Assembly (NCBI RefSeq): GCF_036169555.1
Contig: NZ_CP108032.1
Span: 1,798,001-1,862,000 of the forward strand
From: Streptomyces sp. NBC_00306
Lineage (GTDB): Bacteria > Actinomycetota > Actinomycetes > Streptomycetales > Streptomycetaceae
Direction of reading: 5' to 3'
Length of the DNA: 64,000 nt
Shown: positions 15,847-25,128 of the stretch, in pieces
Layout of the letters: every line of letters begins with the position of its first letter
Numbering within the stretch: the stretch's first letter is position 1
The notes under the pieces: model-generated
The model's input: the letters and a program-made list of their open reading frames with translations, nothing else
The model's database searches: none
Told to the model about the DNA's origin: nothing
Position numbers and translations under genes: made by a program

Positions 15847-17103
15847 TCATCCGAAGAAGTTACGGACGTGCTCCAGCCCGTCGACGAGTGCGTCGACCTC
15901 GGCGGGCGTGGAGTACAGATAGAACGACGCTCGCGTGGTCGCAGGAATTCCGTACCGCAGGCAGACCGGGCGGGCGCAGTGGTGGCCGACACGGACGGCG
16001 ATGCCCAGCTCGTCCAGGACCTGGCCGACGTCGTGCGGGTGGATGTCACCGAGCGTGAAGGAGATCGCGGCACCGCGGTCCTCGGCCGTCACCGGGCCGA
16101 TGATCCGCAGACCGGGGACCTCCTGGAGCCGCTTCACCGCGTACTCGGTGATCGCGTGCTCGTGGGCGGCGACGTTCTCCATGCCGATGGCGTTCAGGTA
16201 GTCCACCGCCGCGCCGAGGCCGACGGCCTGGGCGATCGGAGGCGTACCGGCCTCGAACTTGTGCGGCGCGGGAGCGTACGTCGACGAGTGCATCGACACC
16301 GTCTCGATCATCTCGCCGCCGCCGAGGAACGGCGGCAGGTCCTCGAGCAGCTCCTGCCGGCCCCACAGCACGCCGATACCGGTCGGGCCGCACATCTTGT
16401 GGCCGGTGAAGGCCACGAAGTCCGCGCCCAGCGCCTGGACGTCGACCGGCATGTGCGGCACGGCCTGCGAGGCGTCGATCAGCACCAGCGCGCCGACCTC
16501 CTGCGCACGGCGGACGATCGCGTCGACCGGGTTGACCGTGCCCATGATGTTGGAGACCAGCACGAAGGAGACGATCTTCGTCTTCTCGTTGATGAGCTCG
16601 TCGATGTTGGACAGGTCGAGACGGCCGTCGTCGGTGAGGCCGAACCACTTCAGCTTCGCGCCGGTGCGCTGCGAGAGCAGCTGCCACGGAACGATGTTGG
16701 AGTGGTGCTCCATCTCCGTGATGACGATCTCGGTCTCGTGGTCCACGCGGTAGGGCTCGTCGGCCCAGCCGAGCATGTTGGCCACGAGGTTGAGCGACTC
16801 CGAGGCGTTCTTGGTGAAGATCACCTCGTCGCGGCTCGGAGCGTTGATGAAGGACGCGACCTTGTCACGCGCGCCCTCGTACAGCGCCGTGGCCTCCTCG
16901 GCGAGGACGTGCACACCGCGGTGGACGTTGGCGTTGTGACGCTCGTAGTACTCGGTGACGGCGTCCAGCACCTGGCGCGGCGTCTGCGAGGTCGCCGCGT
17001 TGTCCAGGTACACGAGCTTCTTGTCGTCGTGGAGCACCCGGTCGAGGATCGCGAAGTCCTTGCGGATCGCCTCGGTGTCGAGGAGGCCCGGCAGCTGTGT
17101 CAC
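15847..17103 (-). CDS. sufS: SufS cysteine desulfurase
   Basis: 418 residues, a group II cysteine desulfurase. The PLP lysine lies in FTGHKMCGPTGIGVLWG, and the persulfide-forming cysteine in RVGHHCARPVC near residue 375. NAATSQTPRQVL and HSNIVPW are further signature segments. It removes sulfur from L-cysteine and passes it to SufU for cluster building on the SufBCD complex. Its ATG overlaps the stop of sufC (ATGA). Confidence 0.95.
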   Translation of the reverse strand: MTQLPGLLDTEAIRKDFAILDRVLHDDKKLVYLDNAATSQTPRQVLDAVTEYYERHNANVHRGVHVLAEEATALYEGARDKVASFINAPSRDEVIFTKNASESLNLVANMLGWADEPYRVDHETEIVITEMEHHSNIVPWQLLSQRTGAKLKWFGLTDDGRLDLSNIDELINEKTKIVSFVLVSNIMGTVNPVDAIVRRAQEVGALVLIDASQAVPHMPVDVQALGADFVAFTGHKMCGPTGIGVLWGRQELLEDLPPFLGGGEMIETVSMHSSTYAPAPHKFEAGTPPIAQAVGLGAAVDYLNAIGMENVAAHEHAITEYAVKRLQEVPGLRIIGPVTAEDRGAAISFTLGDIHPHDVGQVLDELGIAVRVGHHCARPVCLRYGIPATTRASFYLYSTPAEVDALVDGLEHVRNFFG

Positions 17104-17864
17104 GCGGATACGCCACCCTTCGTGTACGCCTCGTAGCCCTCGGACTCGAGCTTGTCGGCGAGCTCGGCGCCGCCGGACTCGGCGATGCGCCCGTTCGCGA
17201 AGACGTGGACGAAGTCGGGCTTGATGTAGCGCAGGATGCGCGTGTAGTGCGTGATCAGCAGGGTGCCGACCTCACCGGTCTCGCGGACGCGGTTGACGCC
17301 CTCGGAGACGGTGCGCAGCGCGTCGACGTCCAGACCGGAGTCCGTCTCGTCGAGGATCGCGATCTTCGGCTTGAGGAGCTCCAGCTGAAGGATCTCGTGG
17401 CGCTTCTTCTCACCGCCGGAGAAGCCCTCGTTGACGTTGCGCTCGGCGAACGCCGGGTCCATGTGCAGCTGCTCCATGGCGGTCTTGACCTCCTTCACCC
17501 AGGTACGAAGCTTGGGAGCCTCGCCGCGGATCGCGGTGGCGGAGGTGCGCAGGAAGTTGGAGACCGAGACGCCGGGGACCTCGACCGGGTACTGCATGGC
17601 GAGGAACATGCCGGCGCGGGCGCGCTCGTCGACGGACATCTCCAGGACGTCTTCGCCGTCCAGGGTCACGGTGCCACCGGTGATCGTGTACTTGGGGTGG
17701 CCCGCGATGGAGTAGGCGAGGGTCGACTTGCCGGAGCCGTTGGGGCCCATGATGGCGTGCGTCTCGCCCTGCTTCACGGTCAGGTCGACGCCCTTGAGGA
17801 TCTCCCGGGGGCCGTTCTCGGCCTCGACGGAAACGTGCAGGTCGCGGATTTCAAGCGTTGCCAT
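17100..17864 (-). CDS. sufC: SufC ATPase
   Basis: 254 residues, an ABC-type ATPase without membrane partner. Walker A is GPNGSGKST, the signature is FSGGEKKRHEILQ, and Walker B ends in ILDETDSGLD. The ATPase drives conformational change in the SufBCD scaffold during Fe-S cluster assembly. The start at 17864 gives the standard MATLEIRDL; an upstream in-frame start at 17903 would run into the Rieske gene. It lies 7 bases after the Rieske gene. Confidence 0.95.
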   Translation of the reverse strand: MATLEIRDLHVSVEAENGPREILKGVDLTVKQGETHAIMGPNGSGKSTLAYSIAGHPKYTITGGTVTLDGEDVLEMSVDERARAGMFLAMQYPVEVPGVSVSNFLRTSATAIRGEAPKLRTWVKEVKTAMEQLHMDPAFAERNVNEGFSGGEKKRHEILQLELLKPKIAILDETDSGLDVDALRTVSEGVNRVRETGEVGTLLITHYTRILRYIKPDFVHVFANGRIAESGGAELADKLESEGYEAYTKGGVSA

Positions 17865-17871
17865 GGGTGAC

Positions 17872-18189
17872 TCAGGACTCCTGGGTGACGGAGACGAGCA
17901 CATCGTCCCCTTCGATCTTGACGGGGTATACGGGGACGGGGCGCGTCGCGGGCAGTCCGGACGGCTTGCCGGTGCGGAGGTCGAAGCTCGAGCCGTGCAG
18001 CCAGCACTCGATCTGACAGTCCTCCACCTCGCCCTCGGACAGGGAGACGTTCGCGTGCGAGCAGATGTCGTTGATCGCGAACACCTCGCCCTCGGTGTGG
18101 ACGAGTGAGACGGGCGTGCCGTCGAGTTCCACCCTCTTGGGGGTGTCCTCCTCCAGCTCGCTCAGCGCACAGGCCTTGACGAAGGACAT
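17872..18189 (-). CDS. Rieske-type [2Fe-2S] ferredoxin of the suf operon
   Basis: 105 residues. The cluster ligands are in CSHANVSL and CWLHGSSFD (Cys-X-His and Cys-X2-His), as in non-haem dioxygenase ferredoxins such as NirD/BphF types. Its position between sufD and sufC in the operon indicates that it supplies electrons to, or is a client of, Fe-S assembly; the same arrangement is common in actinobacterial suf operons. The start overlaps the stop of sufD by one base. Confidence 0.9.
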   Translation of the reverse strand: MSFVKACALSELEEDTPKRVELDGTPVSLVHTEGEVFAINDICSHANVSLSEGEVEDCQIECWLHGSSFDLRTGKPSGLPATRPVPVYPVKIEGDDVLVSVTQES

Positions 18190-19370
18190 CAGACCGATGC
18201 CTCCAGCTCCGCGTCGATCTTGGTGAGCAGCCGCTCCTCGACGTCCGGGAGACCGATCTGCTGGACCAGCTCGGCGAAGAAGCCGCGGACCACCAGTCGG
18301 CGGGCCTCCTCGGCGGGGATGCCGCGGGCCTGGAGGTAGAAGAGCTGCTCGTCGTCGAAGCGGCCGGTGGCGGAGGCGTGGCCGGCTCCGACGATCTCGC
18401 CGGTCTCGATCTCCAGGTTCGGCACCGAGTCGACCCGCGCGCCGTCCGTGAGGACGAGGTTGCGGTTCATCTCGTAGGTGTCGGTGCCCTCGGCCGCGGC
18501 CTGGATGAGCACGTCACCGATCCACACCGCGTGTGCGTCGTCGCCCTGGAGCGCGCCCTTGTACACGGCGTTGGACTTGCAGTGCGGGGTGTTGTGGTCG
18601 ACCAGGAGACGGTGCTCCTGGTGCTGGCCCTTGTCGGTGAAGTACAGGCCGAAGAGCTCGGCCTCGCCACCGGTGCCCGCGTAGGAGACCCGCGGGTGGA
18701 GCCGGACGACGTCGCCGCCGAAGGTGACCACGACGGACTTGAACGAGGCGTCGCGGCCGACCAGCGCATTGTGCTGGGCGACGTGGACGGCCTTGTCGTC
18801 CCAGTCCTGCACGGAGACGACGGTGAGCTTGGCGCCGTCGCCCACCACGAAGTCGACGTTGGCCGCGATGACCGCGTCACCGGTGTGGTCGATGACCACG
18901 ACGGCCTCGGCGAACGCGCCGAGCTCGACGACCTGGTGGGCGAAGGTGGTGCCGCCCTCGCCGCGCACGGCGATCCGGACGGGCTCGGTGAGCACCGTGT
19001 CCTTGGGGACCGTGACGACCGAGGCCTTCTCGAAGGAGGAGTACGCCTGGGCGGCGACCCGGTCCACCGGGGTGCCGGCCCTGCCGAGCCGCGCGTCGTC
19101 ACGGCCGACGGTCTCGACGACGACGCCGTCGGGCGCGTCGATCTCGACGGTGACGGCACCGCCCGTCGCGACGGCGGTGCCGTCGTGCAGACCGGCCAGC
19201 CGCTCCAGTGGAGTGAAGCGCCACTCCTCCTCACGACCGTGCGGGACCGGGAAGTCCGCCACGTCGAACGAGGGGGGCGCACTCATACGAGTGGCGACGG
19301 TGGACTCGGCGGCCACCGCGATCGAACCGGCGGTGGTGGATCCCACCGGAATGTTCTGAGCCTCAGCCAT
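18189..19370 (-). CDS. sufD: SufD scaffold subunit
   Basis: 393 residues. The central right-handed beta-helix of the SufB/SufD family is visible from about residue 120 to 340 (AKLTVVSVQDWDDKAVHVAQ, the GEAELFGLYFTDKGQHQEH strand, THCKSNAVYKG-like HCKSNAVYKGALQGDDAH), and the C-terminal helical part has ATGRFDDEQLFYLQARGIP. SufD pairs with SufB and SufC to form the scaffold on which clusters are built. It begins 68 bases after sufB. Confidence 0.93.
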   Translation of the reverse strand: MAEAQNIPVGSTTAGSIAVAAESTVATRMSAPPSFDVADFPVPHGREEEWRFTPLERLAGLHDGTAVATGGAVTVEIDAPDGVVVETVGRDDARLGRAGTPVDRVAAQAYSSFEKASVVTVPKDTVLTEPVRIAVRGEGGTTFAHQVVELGAFAEAVVVIDHTGDAVIAANVDFVVGDGAKLTVVSVQDWDDKAVHVAQHNALVGRDASFKSVVVTFGGDVVRLHPRVSYAGTGGEAELFGLYFTDKGQHQEHRLLVDHNTPHCKSNAVYKGALQGDDAHAVWIGDVLIQAAAEGTDTYEMNRNLVLTDGARVDSVPNLEIETGEIVGAGHASATGRFDDEQLFYLQARGIPAEEARRLVVRGFFAELVQQIGLPDVEERLLTKIDAELEASV

Positions 19371-19438
19371 GGCTGTCGGGGTGCTCTCTCTCTGCCTCTG
19401 CGTAAGAAATCAGTCGCTGCGGGAAGGGCGGGCCGGGA

Positions 19439-20860
19439 CTAACCGACCGAGCCCTCCATCTGCAGCTCGATCAGCCGGTTGAGCTCCAGGGCGTACTCCA
19501 TGGGGAGCTCCTTGGCGATCGGCTCGACGAAGCCGCGCACGATCATCGCCATCGCCTCGAACTCCGTCATGCCACGGCTCATCAGGTAGAAGAGCTGGTC
19601 CTCGGAGACCTTGGAGACGGTCGCCTCGTGGCCCATGGACACGTCGTCCTCGCGGACGTCCACGTAGGGGTAGGTGTCCGAGCGGGAGATCGTGTCGACC
19701 AGCAGCGCGTCACAGAGCACGTTGGACTTCGCGCCCGGCGCGCCCTCGCCGATCTCGATCAGACCGCGGTAGGAGGTACGACCGCCGCCTCGCGCCACCG
19801 ACTTGGAGACGATGTTGGAGGAGGTGTTCGGAGCCATGTGGACCATCTTGGCGCCGGCGTCCTGGTGCTGGCCCTCGCCCGCGAAGGCGATGGACAGGGT
19901 CTCGCCCTTGGCGTGCTCGCCCATCAGGTAGACCGCCGGGTACTTCATGGTCACCTTGGAGCCGATGTTGCCGTCGACCCACTCCATGGTCGCGCCCTCG
20001 TAGGCCACGGCCCGCTTGGTGACCAGGTTGTAGACGTTGTTCGACCAGTTCTGGATCGTCGTGTAGCGGCAGCGGCCGCCCTTCTTGACGATGATCTCGA
20101 CCACGGCGCTGTGCAGCGAGTCCGAGGAGTAGATCGGAGCGGTGCAGCCCTCGACGTAGTGGACGTAGGCGTCCTCGTCGACGATGATCAGCGTCCGCTC
20201 GAACTGGCCCATGTTCTCCGTGTTGATACGGAAGTAGGCCTGGAGCGGGATGTCGACGTGGACACCCTTGGGCACGTAGATGAACGAGCCGCCGGACCAG
20301 ACGGCGGAGTTCAGCGACGCGAACTTGTTGTCGCCGACCGGGATGACCGTGCCGAAGTACTCCTGGAAGAGCTCGGGGTGCTCCTTCAGCGCGGTGTCCG
20401 TGTCGAGGAAGATGACGCCCTGCTCCTCCAGGTCCTCACGGATCTGGTGGTAGACGACCTCGGACTCGTACTGGGCCGCGACACCGGCGACGAGGCGCTG
20501 CTTCTCCGCCTCCGGGATGCCGAGCTTGTCGTACGTGTTCTTGATGTCCTCGGGCAGCTCTTCCCAGGACGCCGCCTGCTTCTCCGTGGAGCGCACGAAG
20601 TACTTGATGTTGTCGAAGTCGATACCCGACAGGTCGGAGCCCCAGCTCGGCATCGGCTTCTTGTCGAACAGGCGCAGACCCTTGAGCCGCAGCTTCAGCA
20701 TCCACTCCGGCTCGTTCTTCTTCTCCGAGATGTCGCGGACGACCGCCTCGGAGAGGCCGCGCTTGGCCGCGGCGCCTGCCGCGTCGGAGTCGGCCCAGCC
20801 GAATTCGTACGTACCCAGGCCCTCGAGTTCGGGGTGGGCAGTCTCCGTGGGGAGAGTCAT
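19439..20860 (-). CDS. sufB: SufB scaffold subunit
   Basis: 473 residues, full family length. The N-terminal helical region contains [19 protein letters not shown], the beta-helix includes [20 protein letters not shown] and the highly conserved [19 protein letters not shown] with the cysteine that receives sulfur, and the C-terminal part has [20 protein letters not shown]. The ATG at 20860 overlaps the stop of sufR as ATGA. SufB is the core site of cluster assembly. Confidence 0.96.
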   Translation of the reverse strand: MTLPTETAHPELEGLGTYEFGWADSDAAGAAAKRGLSEAVVRDISEKKNEPEWMLKLRLKGLRLFDKKPMPSWGSDLSGIDFDNIKYFVRSTEKQAASWEELPEDIKNTYDKLGIPEAEKQRLVAGVAAQYESEVVYHQIREDLEEQGVIFLDTDTALKEHPELFQEYFGTVIPVGDNKFASLNSAVWSGGSFIYVPKGVHVDIPLQAYFRINTENMGQFERTLIIVDEDAYVHYVEGCTAPIYSSDSLHSAVVEIIVKKGGRCRYTTIQNWSNNVYNLVTKRAVAYEGATMEWVDGNIGSKVTMKYPAVYLMGEHAKGETLSIAFAGEGQHQDAGAKMVHMAPNTSSNIVSKSVARGGGRTSYRGLIEIGEGAPGAKSNVLCDALLVDTISRSDTYPYVDVREDDVSMGHEATVSKVSEDQLFYLMSRGMTEFEAMAMIVRGFVEPIAKELPMEYALELNRLIELQMEGSVG

Positions 20861-21603
20861 GCGGGGTTCCTCCCGGCCGTGCTTGCAGATGCTGACGATG
20901 GTGTGGTCTTGGGAATGAACGTCGTGCACACTCCGTCGCCGTGGGCGATGGTGGCCAGACGCTGCACATGTGTGCCGAGCAGGCGGGAGAAGAACTCCGT
21001 TTCCGCCTCGCACAGCTGCGGGTACCGCTCGGCGGCGTGGGCGACCGGGCAGTGATGCTGGCAGAGCTGCTCCCCTGCCTGGGCATTGGGGGCGCTGCGC
21101 GCCGCAGCAGCGTACCCGTCGGCGCTCAGGGCCTTGGCCAGCGCTTCCGTGCGCCGGTCGGGCTCGACCGCCTCGATGGCCTTGCGATAGGTCTCCGCCT
21201 GGGCCTCGATACGGTCCCGGGCGAAAGCGGCGACGGCCGCCTCTCCCGCCGCTCCGCCGCCCGCGGACCGTTCGATCCAGCGGAGGGCGTCCACGGCCAG
21301 TGCGTCGTACGACTGGTCGAAGGCGTCCCGGCCGCAGTCGGTGAGGGCGAACACCTTGGCGGGCCTGCCGCGGGTGCGCGCGCCGTAGATGCGCTGTTCC
21401 CGGGGCTCGACGACATTGTCGGCGACGAGCGTGTCGAGGTGACGGCGTACGGCTGCCTGGGTGAGTCCGAGGCGTGAGGCGAGGTCGGCCACGGTGGACG
21501 GGCCGTGGTCCAGCACGGACCGCGCGACCCTGTTGCGCGTCGAGTGATCCGAGCGCACACCGGTCGCGAGTTCCTCCTGCGGAGCCTCGCCGACGTTTTT
21601 CAC
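20857..21603 (-). CDS. sufR: SufR, Fe-S cluster-containing repressor of the suf operon
   Basis: 248 residues. Residues 20-80 are a winged helix-turn-helix ([20 protein letters not shown] then [15 protein letters not shown]), and the C-terminal region has the cysteine set CQHHCPVAH followed by [10 protein letters not shown] that binds a [4Fe-4S] cluster in SufR proteins. In cluster-replete cells it represses the operon it heads. The GTG at 21603 is chosen because the predicted transcript begins there; an ATG further upstream (21675) would place the start before the promoter. The operator overlaps the start codon. Confidence 0.93.
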   Translation of the reverse strand: MKNVGEAPQEELATGVRSDHSTRNRVARSVLDHGPSTVADLASRLGLTQAAVRRHLDTLVADNVVEPREQRIYGARTRGRPAKVFALTDCGRDAFDQSYDALAVDALRWIERSAGGGAAGEAAVAAFARDRIEAQAETYRKAIEAVEPDRRTEALAKALSADGYAAAARSAPNAQAGEQLCQHHCPVAHAAERYPQLCEAETEFFSRLLGTHVQRLATIAHGDGVCTTFIPKTTPSSASASTAGRNPA

Positions 21604-21639
21604 AACACCATTGTTGCGTAATTCCTCCGGAGGTGACAA
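21603..21639 (-). promoter_or_regulatory. suf promoter with SufR operator
   Basis: On the minus strand TTGTCA (21639-21634), an 18-base spacer and AACAAT (21615-21610) end 6 bases before the GTG, predicting a leaderless mRNA. The palindrome CAAC-N6-GTTG (21616-21603) covers the -10 and the first base of the start codon; this is the sequence reported, as I recall, for SufR in Streptomyces. Confidence 0.75.
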
Positions 21640-21904
21640 CCGCCGTCCGGCCGTCGGACCGGTGCACTGCGTCACTAAGGGTCACCTAACGAAATCACCC
21701 GACCGGGAGCGTCGAAACCCGCTCTGAGCTGCTCGTTCTCCGGGATTCGGCGCCTCGGAAAGCGATGGTCGACCGTGATCGTATTCGACGAAAGTTACGC
21801 CGGAATTGGTCAGGAAACGCAGACGCAGGGTGCCGGGCCCGGCGTTGCCGGCCTCGATCCGGTACGTCTTGTGACCCGCTCCCCGAACCACCACATGGCC
21901 CGCC

Positions 21905-21910
21905 TAGACT
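21905..21910 (+). promoter_or_regulatory. -10 box of the ABC exporter genes (leaderless)
   Basis: TAGACT ends 7 bases before the ATG at 21918, and there is no ribosome-binding site. The gap 21640-21904 otherwise holds only the two direct repeats TTAGGTGACC / TTAGTGACG on the minus strand (about 21670-21690), of unknown meaning. Confidence 0.5.
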
Positions 21911-21917
21911 TCCCCGC

Positions 21918-22844
21918 ATGCGAAGCGAGTCCGTCGTCCAGATCCGGGGCCTGGTCAAGCGGTACGGATCCAGGACGGCCGTGGACGGCCTCGATCTCGA
22001 GGTCCCCCAGGGCTTGGTGACCGCTGTCCTCGGCCCCAACGGTGCCGGCAAGACCACCACCATCGAGACGTGCGAGGGTTACCGCCGCCCCGACGGCGGC
22101 ACGGTCCGGGTCCTCGGGCTCGACCCGGTCGCCGACGCCGCGGACCTGCGCCCCCGGATCGGCGTGATGCTCCAGTCGGGCGGGGTCTACTCCGGCGCAC
22201 GCGCCGAGGAGATGCTGCGCCACATGGCGAAGCTGCACGCCCACCCGCTCGACGTGGACGCCCTGATCGAGCGGCTCGGCCTCGGCAGCTGCGGCCGTAC
22301 GTCCTACCGGCGCCTCTCGGGCGGACAGCAGCAGCGTCTCGCGCTGGCGATGGCCGTCGTCGGCCGCCCCGAGCTGCTCTTCCTCGACGAGCCGACCGCG
22401 GGCCTGGACCCGCAGGCCCGGCGCTCCACCTGGGACCTGGTGCGCGAACTGCGCGCCGACGGCGTCTCCACCGTGCTGACCACCCATTTCATGGACGAGG
22501 CCGAAGCCCTCGCCGACGATGTCGCCATCGTCGACGCGGGCCGGATCATCGCCCAGGGCAGCCCCGAACAGCTGTGCCGGGGCGGGGCCGAGAACACCCT
22601 GCGCTTCACCGGCCGGCCCGGCCTCGACGTCGGCTCGCTGCTCAAGGCGCTGCCCGACGGCACCGAGGCGGTCGAGCTGACGCCCGGCGCGTACCGGATA
22701 ACCGGCCAGGTCGACCCGCAGCTGCTGGCGACCGTCACGTCCTGGTGCGCCCAGCACGGGGTGATGCCGGACGGCATCTCCGTCGAGCGCCACACCCTCG
22801 AGGACGTCTTCCTGGAACTGACCGGCAAGGAGCTGCGCCGATGA
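21918..22844 (+). CDS. ABC exporter ATP-binding protein
   Basis: 308 residues. Walker A is GPNGAGKTTT near residue 40, the Q-loop MLQSGGVY, the signature LSGGQQQRLAL, Walker B LLFLDEPTAGLD and the H-loop TTHFMDEAE. The C-terminal 80 residues are an extension typical of DrrA/CcmA-type exporters. The start at 21918 fits both the family N-terminus (VVQIRGLVKRYG) and the predicted leaderless transcript; the longer frame from 21765 encodes unrelated sequence. Its stop overlaps the start of the permease gene as ATGA. Confidence 0.92.
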   Translation: MRSESVVQIRGLVKRYGSRTAVDGLDLEVPQGLVTAVLGPNGAGKTTTIETCEGYRRPDGGTVRVLGLDPVADAADLRPRIGVMLQSGGVYSGARAEEMLRHMAKLHAHPLDVDALIERLGLGSCGRTSYRRLSGGQQQRLALAMAVVGRPELLFLDEPTAGLDPQARRSTWDLVRELRADGVSTVLTTHFMDEAEALADDVAIVDAGRIIAQGSPEQLCRGGAENTLRFTGRPGLDVGSLLKALPDGTEAVELTPGAYRITGQVDPQLLATVTSWCAQHGVMPDGISVERHTLEDVFLELTGKELRR

Positions 22845-23608
22845 GCGCCGGTACATACGCACCGCGGCCGGGTGCCGCGCCGATGGCCCGGATGATCGGG
22901 GCGCAGGCCGCGTTCGAGACGAAGATGCTGCTGCGCAACGGCGAACAGCTGCTGCTCACCGTCGTCATCCCCTCGCTCGTGCTGGTGCTGTTCTCGACCG
23001 TCGGCATCATCGACACCGGCACGGGTGAGCCCGTCGACTTCCTCGCCCCCGGTGTACTCGCCCTCGCCGTGATGTCCACCGCCTTCACCGGCCAGGCCAT
23101 CGCCACCGGCTTCGAGCGGCGCTACGGAGTGCTCAAGCGGCTCGGCGCCTCGCCGCTGCCCCGCTGGGGCCTGCTGAGCGCCAAGACGCTCTCCGTCCTC
23201 GCCACCGAGGTGCTCCAGATCGCCCTGCTGACGATGATCGCCTTCGCGCTCGGCTGGTCCCCGCAGGGTGATCCCCTCTCCGTCCTGCTGCTGCTCGTCC
23301 TCGGCACCGTCGCCTTCTCCGGCCTCGGACTGCTGATGGCCGGAACCCTGCGGGCCGAGGCGACCCTCGCCGCCGCGAATCTGGTCTTCCTGCTGCTGCT
23401 GGTGGGCGGCGGGGTGATCGTGCCGCTGGACCGGTTCCCCGACGGCGTCGAGTCGGTGCTCGCGCTGCTGCCGATCTCGGCTCTCTCCGACGGGCTGCGC
23501 GATGTGCTCCAGCACGGCGCGTCGCTGCCGTGGGGCGACCTGGGCATCCTCGCCGGCTGGTCGGTGCTCGGGCTCGGCGCGGCCTCCCGCTGGTTCCAGT
23601 GGGAGTGA
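22841..23608 (+). CDS. ABC exporter permease (ABC-2 type)
   Basis: 255 residues with six hydrophobic segments: LLLTVVIPSLVLVLFSTVGI, FLAPGVLALAVMSTAF, VLQIALLTMIAFALGW, SVLLLLVLGTVAFSGLGLLM, ANLVFLLLLVGGGVIV and a last helix near WGDLGILAGW. The motif GFERRYGVLKRLGASPL is the conserved loop of ABC-2 permeases of the DrrB/multidrug group. It forms the exporter with the ATPase encoded upstream. The exported compound is unknown. Confidence 0.9.
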   Translation: MSAGTYAPRPGAAPMARMIGAQAAFETKMLLRNGEQLLLTVVIPSLVLVLFSTVGIIDTGTGEPVDFLAPGVLALAVMSTAFTGQAIATGFERRYGVLKRLGASPLPRWGLLSAKTLSVLATEVLQIALLTMIAFALGWSPQGDPLSVLLLLVLGTVAFSGLGLLMAGTLRAEATLAAANLVFLLLLVGGGVIVPLDRFPDGVESVLALLPISALSDGLRDVLQHGASLPWGDLGILAGWSVLGLGAASRWFQWE

Positions 23609-23739
23609 CGCGTCGCCGGTTTCCACCGGGCCGGAAGTGACGCGCCCGCTTTCCTCTGTGCCGGGAGTGACCGGCGTCTTCCGTAGGTACTGACCCACGC
23701 GCCAGTATGGCTGCGAAGATCAGCGCGTGGGAGGCCTCG

Positions 23740-24948
23740 ATGGAACGGACTGCCGCACTCCGACTCGACGCGGAGTGGACGAAGGTCAGATCCGGCAGAG
23801 CCGGGGTGTCGCCGGACGAACGTGAGCGGATGCTGATCGAGCTGATCGCCGCCCTCACCCCGCACGCCGCACACGATCTCCCGCTCACCGCCCGGCTGAG
23901 TCTGCGCTACGGAGATCTGGCCCGGCACCACTTCGACACCGGCCGCCGCGCGGACGCGCTGATCGCCGTGCACGAGGCCGTACGGACGTGTGCCGAGCCG
24001 GCCCTGCACGACCCGGAGCACGCCCGCTGGTACGCCAGGGCGCTGATCAGCCAGGCCGTCTATCTCGCCGAACCCCTCAGCGACGAACTGGGGCTGCCGC
24101 GCTACGCCTTCCAGCAGGTGGGCGACCGGCCTCCGGCCGAGGCCCGCGCGGACGGCATCGCCGCTCTCGCGGCCGTCCACCGCGCGATCAAGGTCTGGGA
24201 GAACCTCGATCCGTCGGACCCGCAGAACCGGGAGGGCCTGGCCCAGGCCCATGCCTTCCTCGGCGACCGGCTGGAGGAGCTCGGCGATCCGGTGGAGGCC
24301 GCGGCCTGGGCCGTGCGGGCGGAGCGGGAGTACCACGAGCTGTGGTCGGGTGCGCAGGTGCGGGAGAGTCTGCAGGCCGCGACGCTGGAGCATCTGGGGG
24401 ACCAGCTGGAGCGGCGGTTGCGGCGCTGTCCGTTCAAGGGCGGCCTGACGCGGCTGCGGTCCGAGGACCTGCTGCCCGGCCGGCTGCTCCCGCTGGCGGT
24501 GGTGGCCGCCCGTATCGAGGGAGCCGAACCGGACACCATCGCCGAGGGGCTGGAGCTGGACCCCGCCGAGGTACGCCGGATGCTGCGGGCCCGTTCGTGG
24601 CGAGCGGTGTGGCGGTTCGACATCCGCGGCGCGGAGGGCGGGCCCTGGGTCCCGATGGAGTACCCGTGGCGCGGCATGGACGCGGTGACCGACCGCAGCG
24701 CGGCGGCCGTGGGCCAGGAGCTGACCGATGCGTTCCTGCACTCCCCCGCGCGTCCGGGCCCGTCGGCATCGTGGCGGCTCGCCGTGTGGTGGGAGGAGGA
24801 GGACCACCTCGACGGATCGCGCTTCCGCCGGACGTACGGCCCGGAACCGGACCGGGAGCCGGCCCCGGGGGCGGGATCACGGGGCGCCCCGGACCTGGAG
24901 GCGGCCCGGCCCGAGGCGGGCGCCGGACCTCCTGCGGACGCGCCCTGA
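23740..24948 (+). CDS. Conserved protein of unknown function, TPR-like
   Basis: 402 residues with the start at 23740, where GGGAGG stands 6 bases upstream; an in-frame ATG at 23707 is the alternative. Residues 30-240 are helical pairs with TPR-like spacing (LSLRYGDLARHHFDTGRRAD, WYARALISQAVYLAEPL, HAFLGDRLEELGDPVEAAAW). Then comes a region with AEGLELDPAEVRRMLRARSW resembling a helix-turn-helix. The C-terminal 40 residues are Pro/Gly/Ala-rich and disordered. I do not recognise a named family. It stands alone, between the ABC exporter and ctaA. Confidence 0.78.
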   Translation: MERTAALRLDAEWTKVRSGRAGVSPDERERMLIELIAALTPHAAHDLPLTARLSLRYGDLARHHFDTGRRADALIAVHEAVRTCAEPALHDPEHARWYARALISQAVYLAEPLSDELGLPRYAFQQVGDRPPAEARADGIAALAAVHRAIKVWENLDPSDPQNREGLAQAHAFLGDRLEELGDPVEAAAWAVRAEREYHELWSGAQVRESLQAATLEHLGDQLERRLRRCPFKGGLTRLRSEDLLPGRLLPLAVVAARIEGAEPDTIAEGLELDPAEVRRMLRARSWRAVWRFDIRGAEGGPWVPMEYPWRGMDAVTDRSAAAVGQELTDAFLHSPARPGPSASWRLAVWWEEEDHLDGSRFRRTYGPEPDREPAPGAGSRGAPDLEAARPEAGAGPPADAP

Positions 24949-25115
24949 CAGCCCCGGACCCGCTGCGAGCGTCCTGACACCCGACGCGCACGCGACCCGG
25001 CGCGCCTGCCGTCCGGCGCACGCGAACCGGCAGCCCTCTCCGCACCTTTACGCCCGTATCCGGCCGTTCCGGCACGCGAAACCGACCCTCGTGAATGCAT
25101 GCACAAGGCCCCGCC

Positions 25116-25121
25116 TACCAT
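25116..25121 (+). promoter_or_regulatory. -10 box of ctaA (leaderless)
   Basis: TACCAT ends 7 bases before a GTG at 25129, with no ribosome-binding site. This spacing matches other leaderless genes of the window and argues for the GTG over the ATG at 25120, which overlaps the box. Confidence 0.5.
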
Positions 25122-25128
25122 GGTGCCC

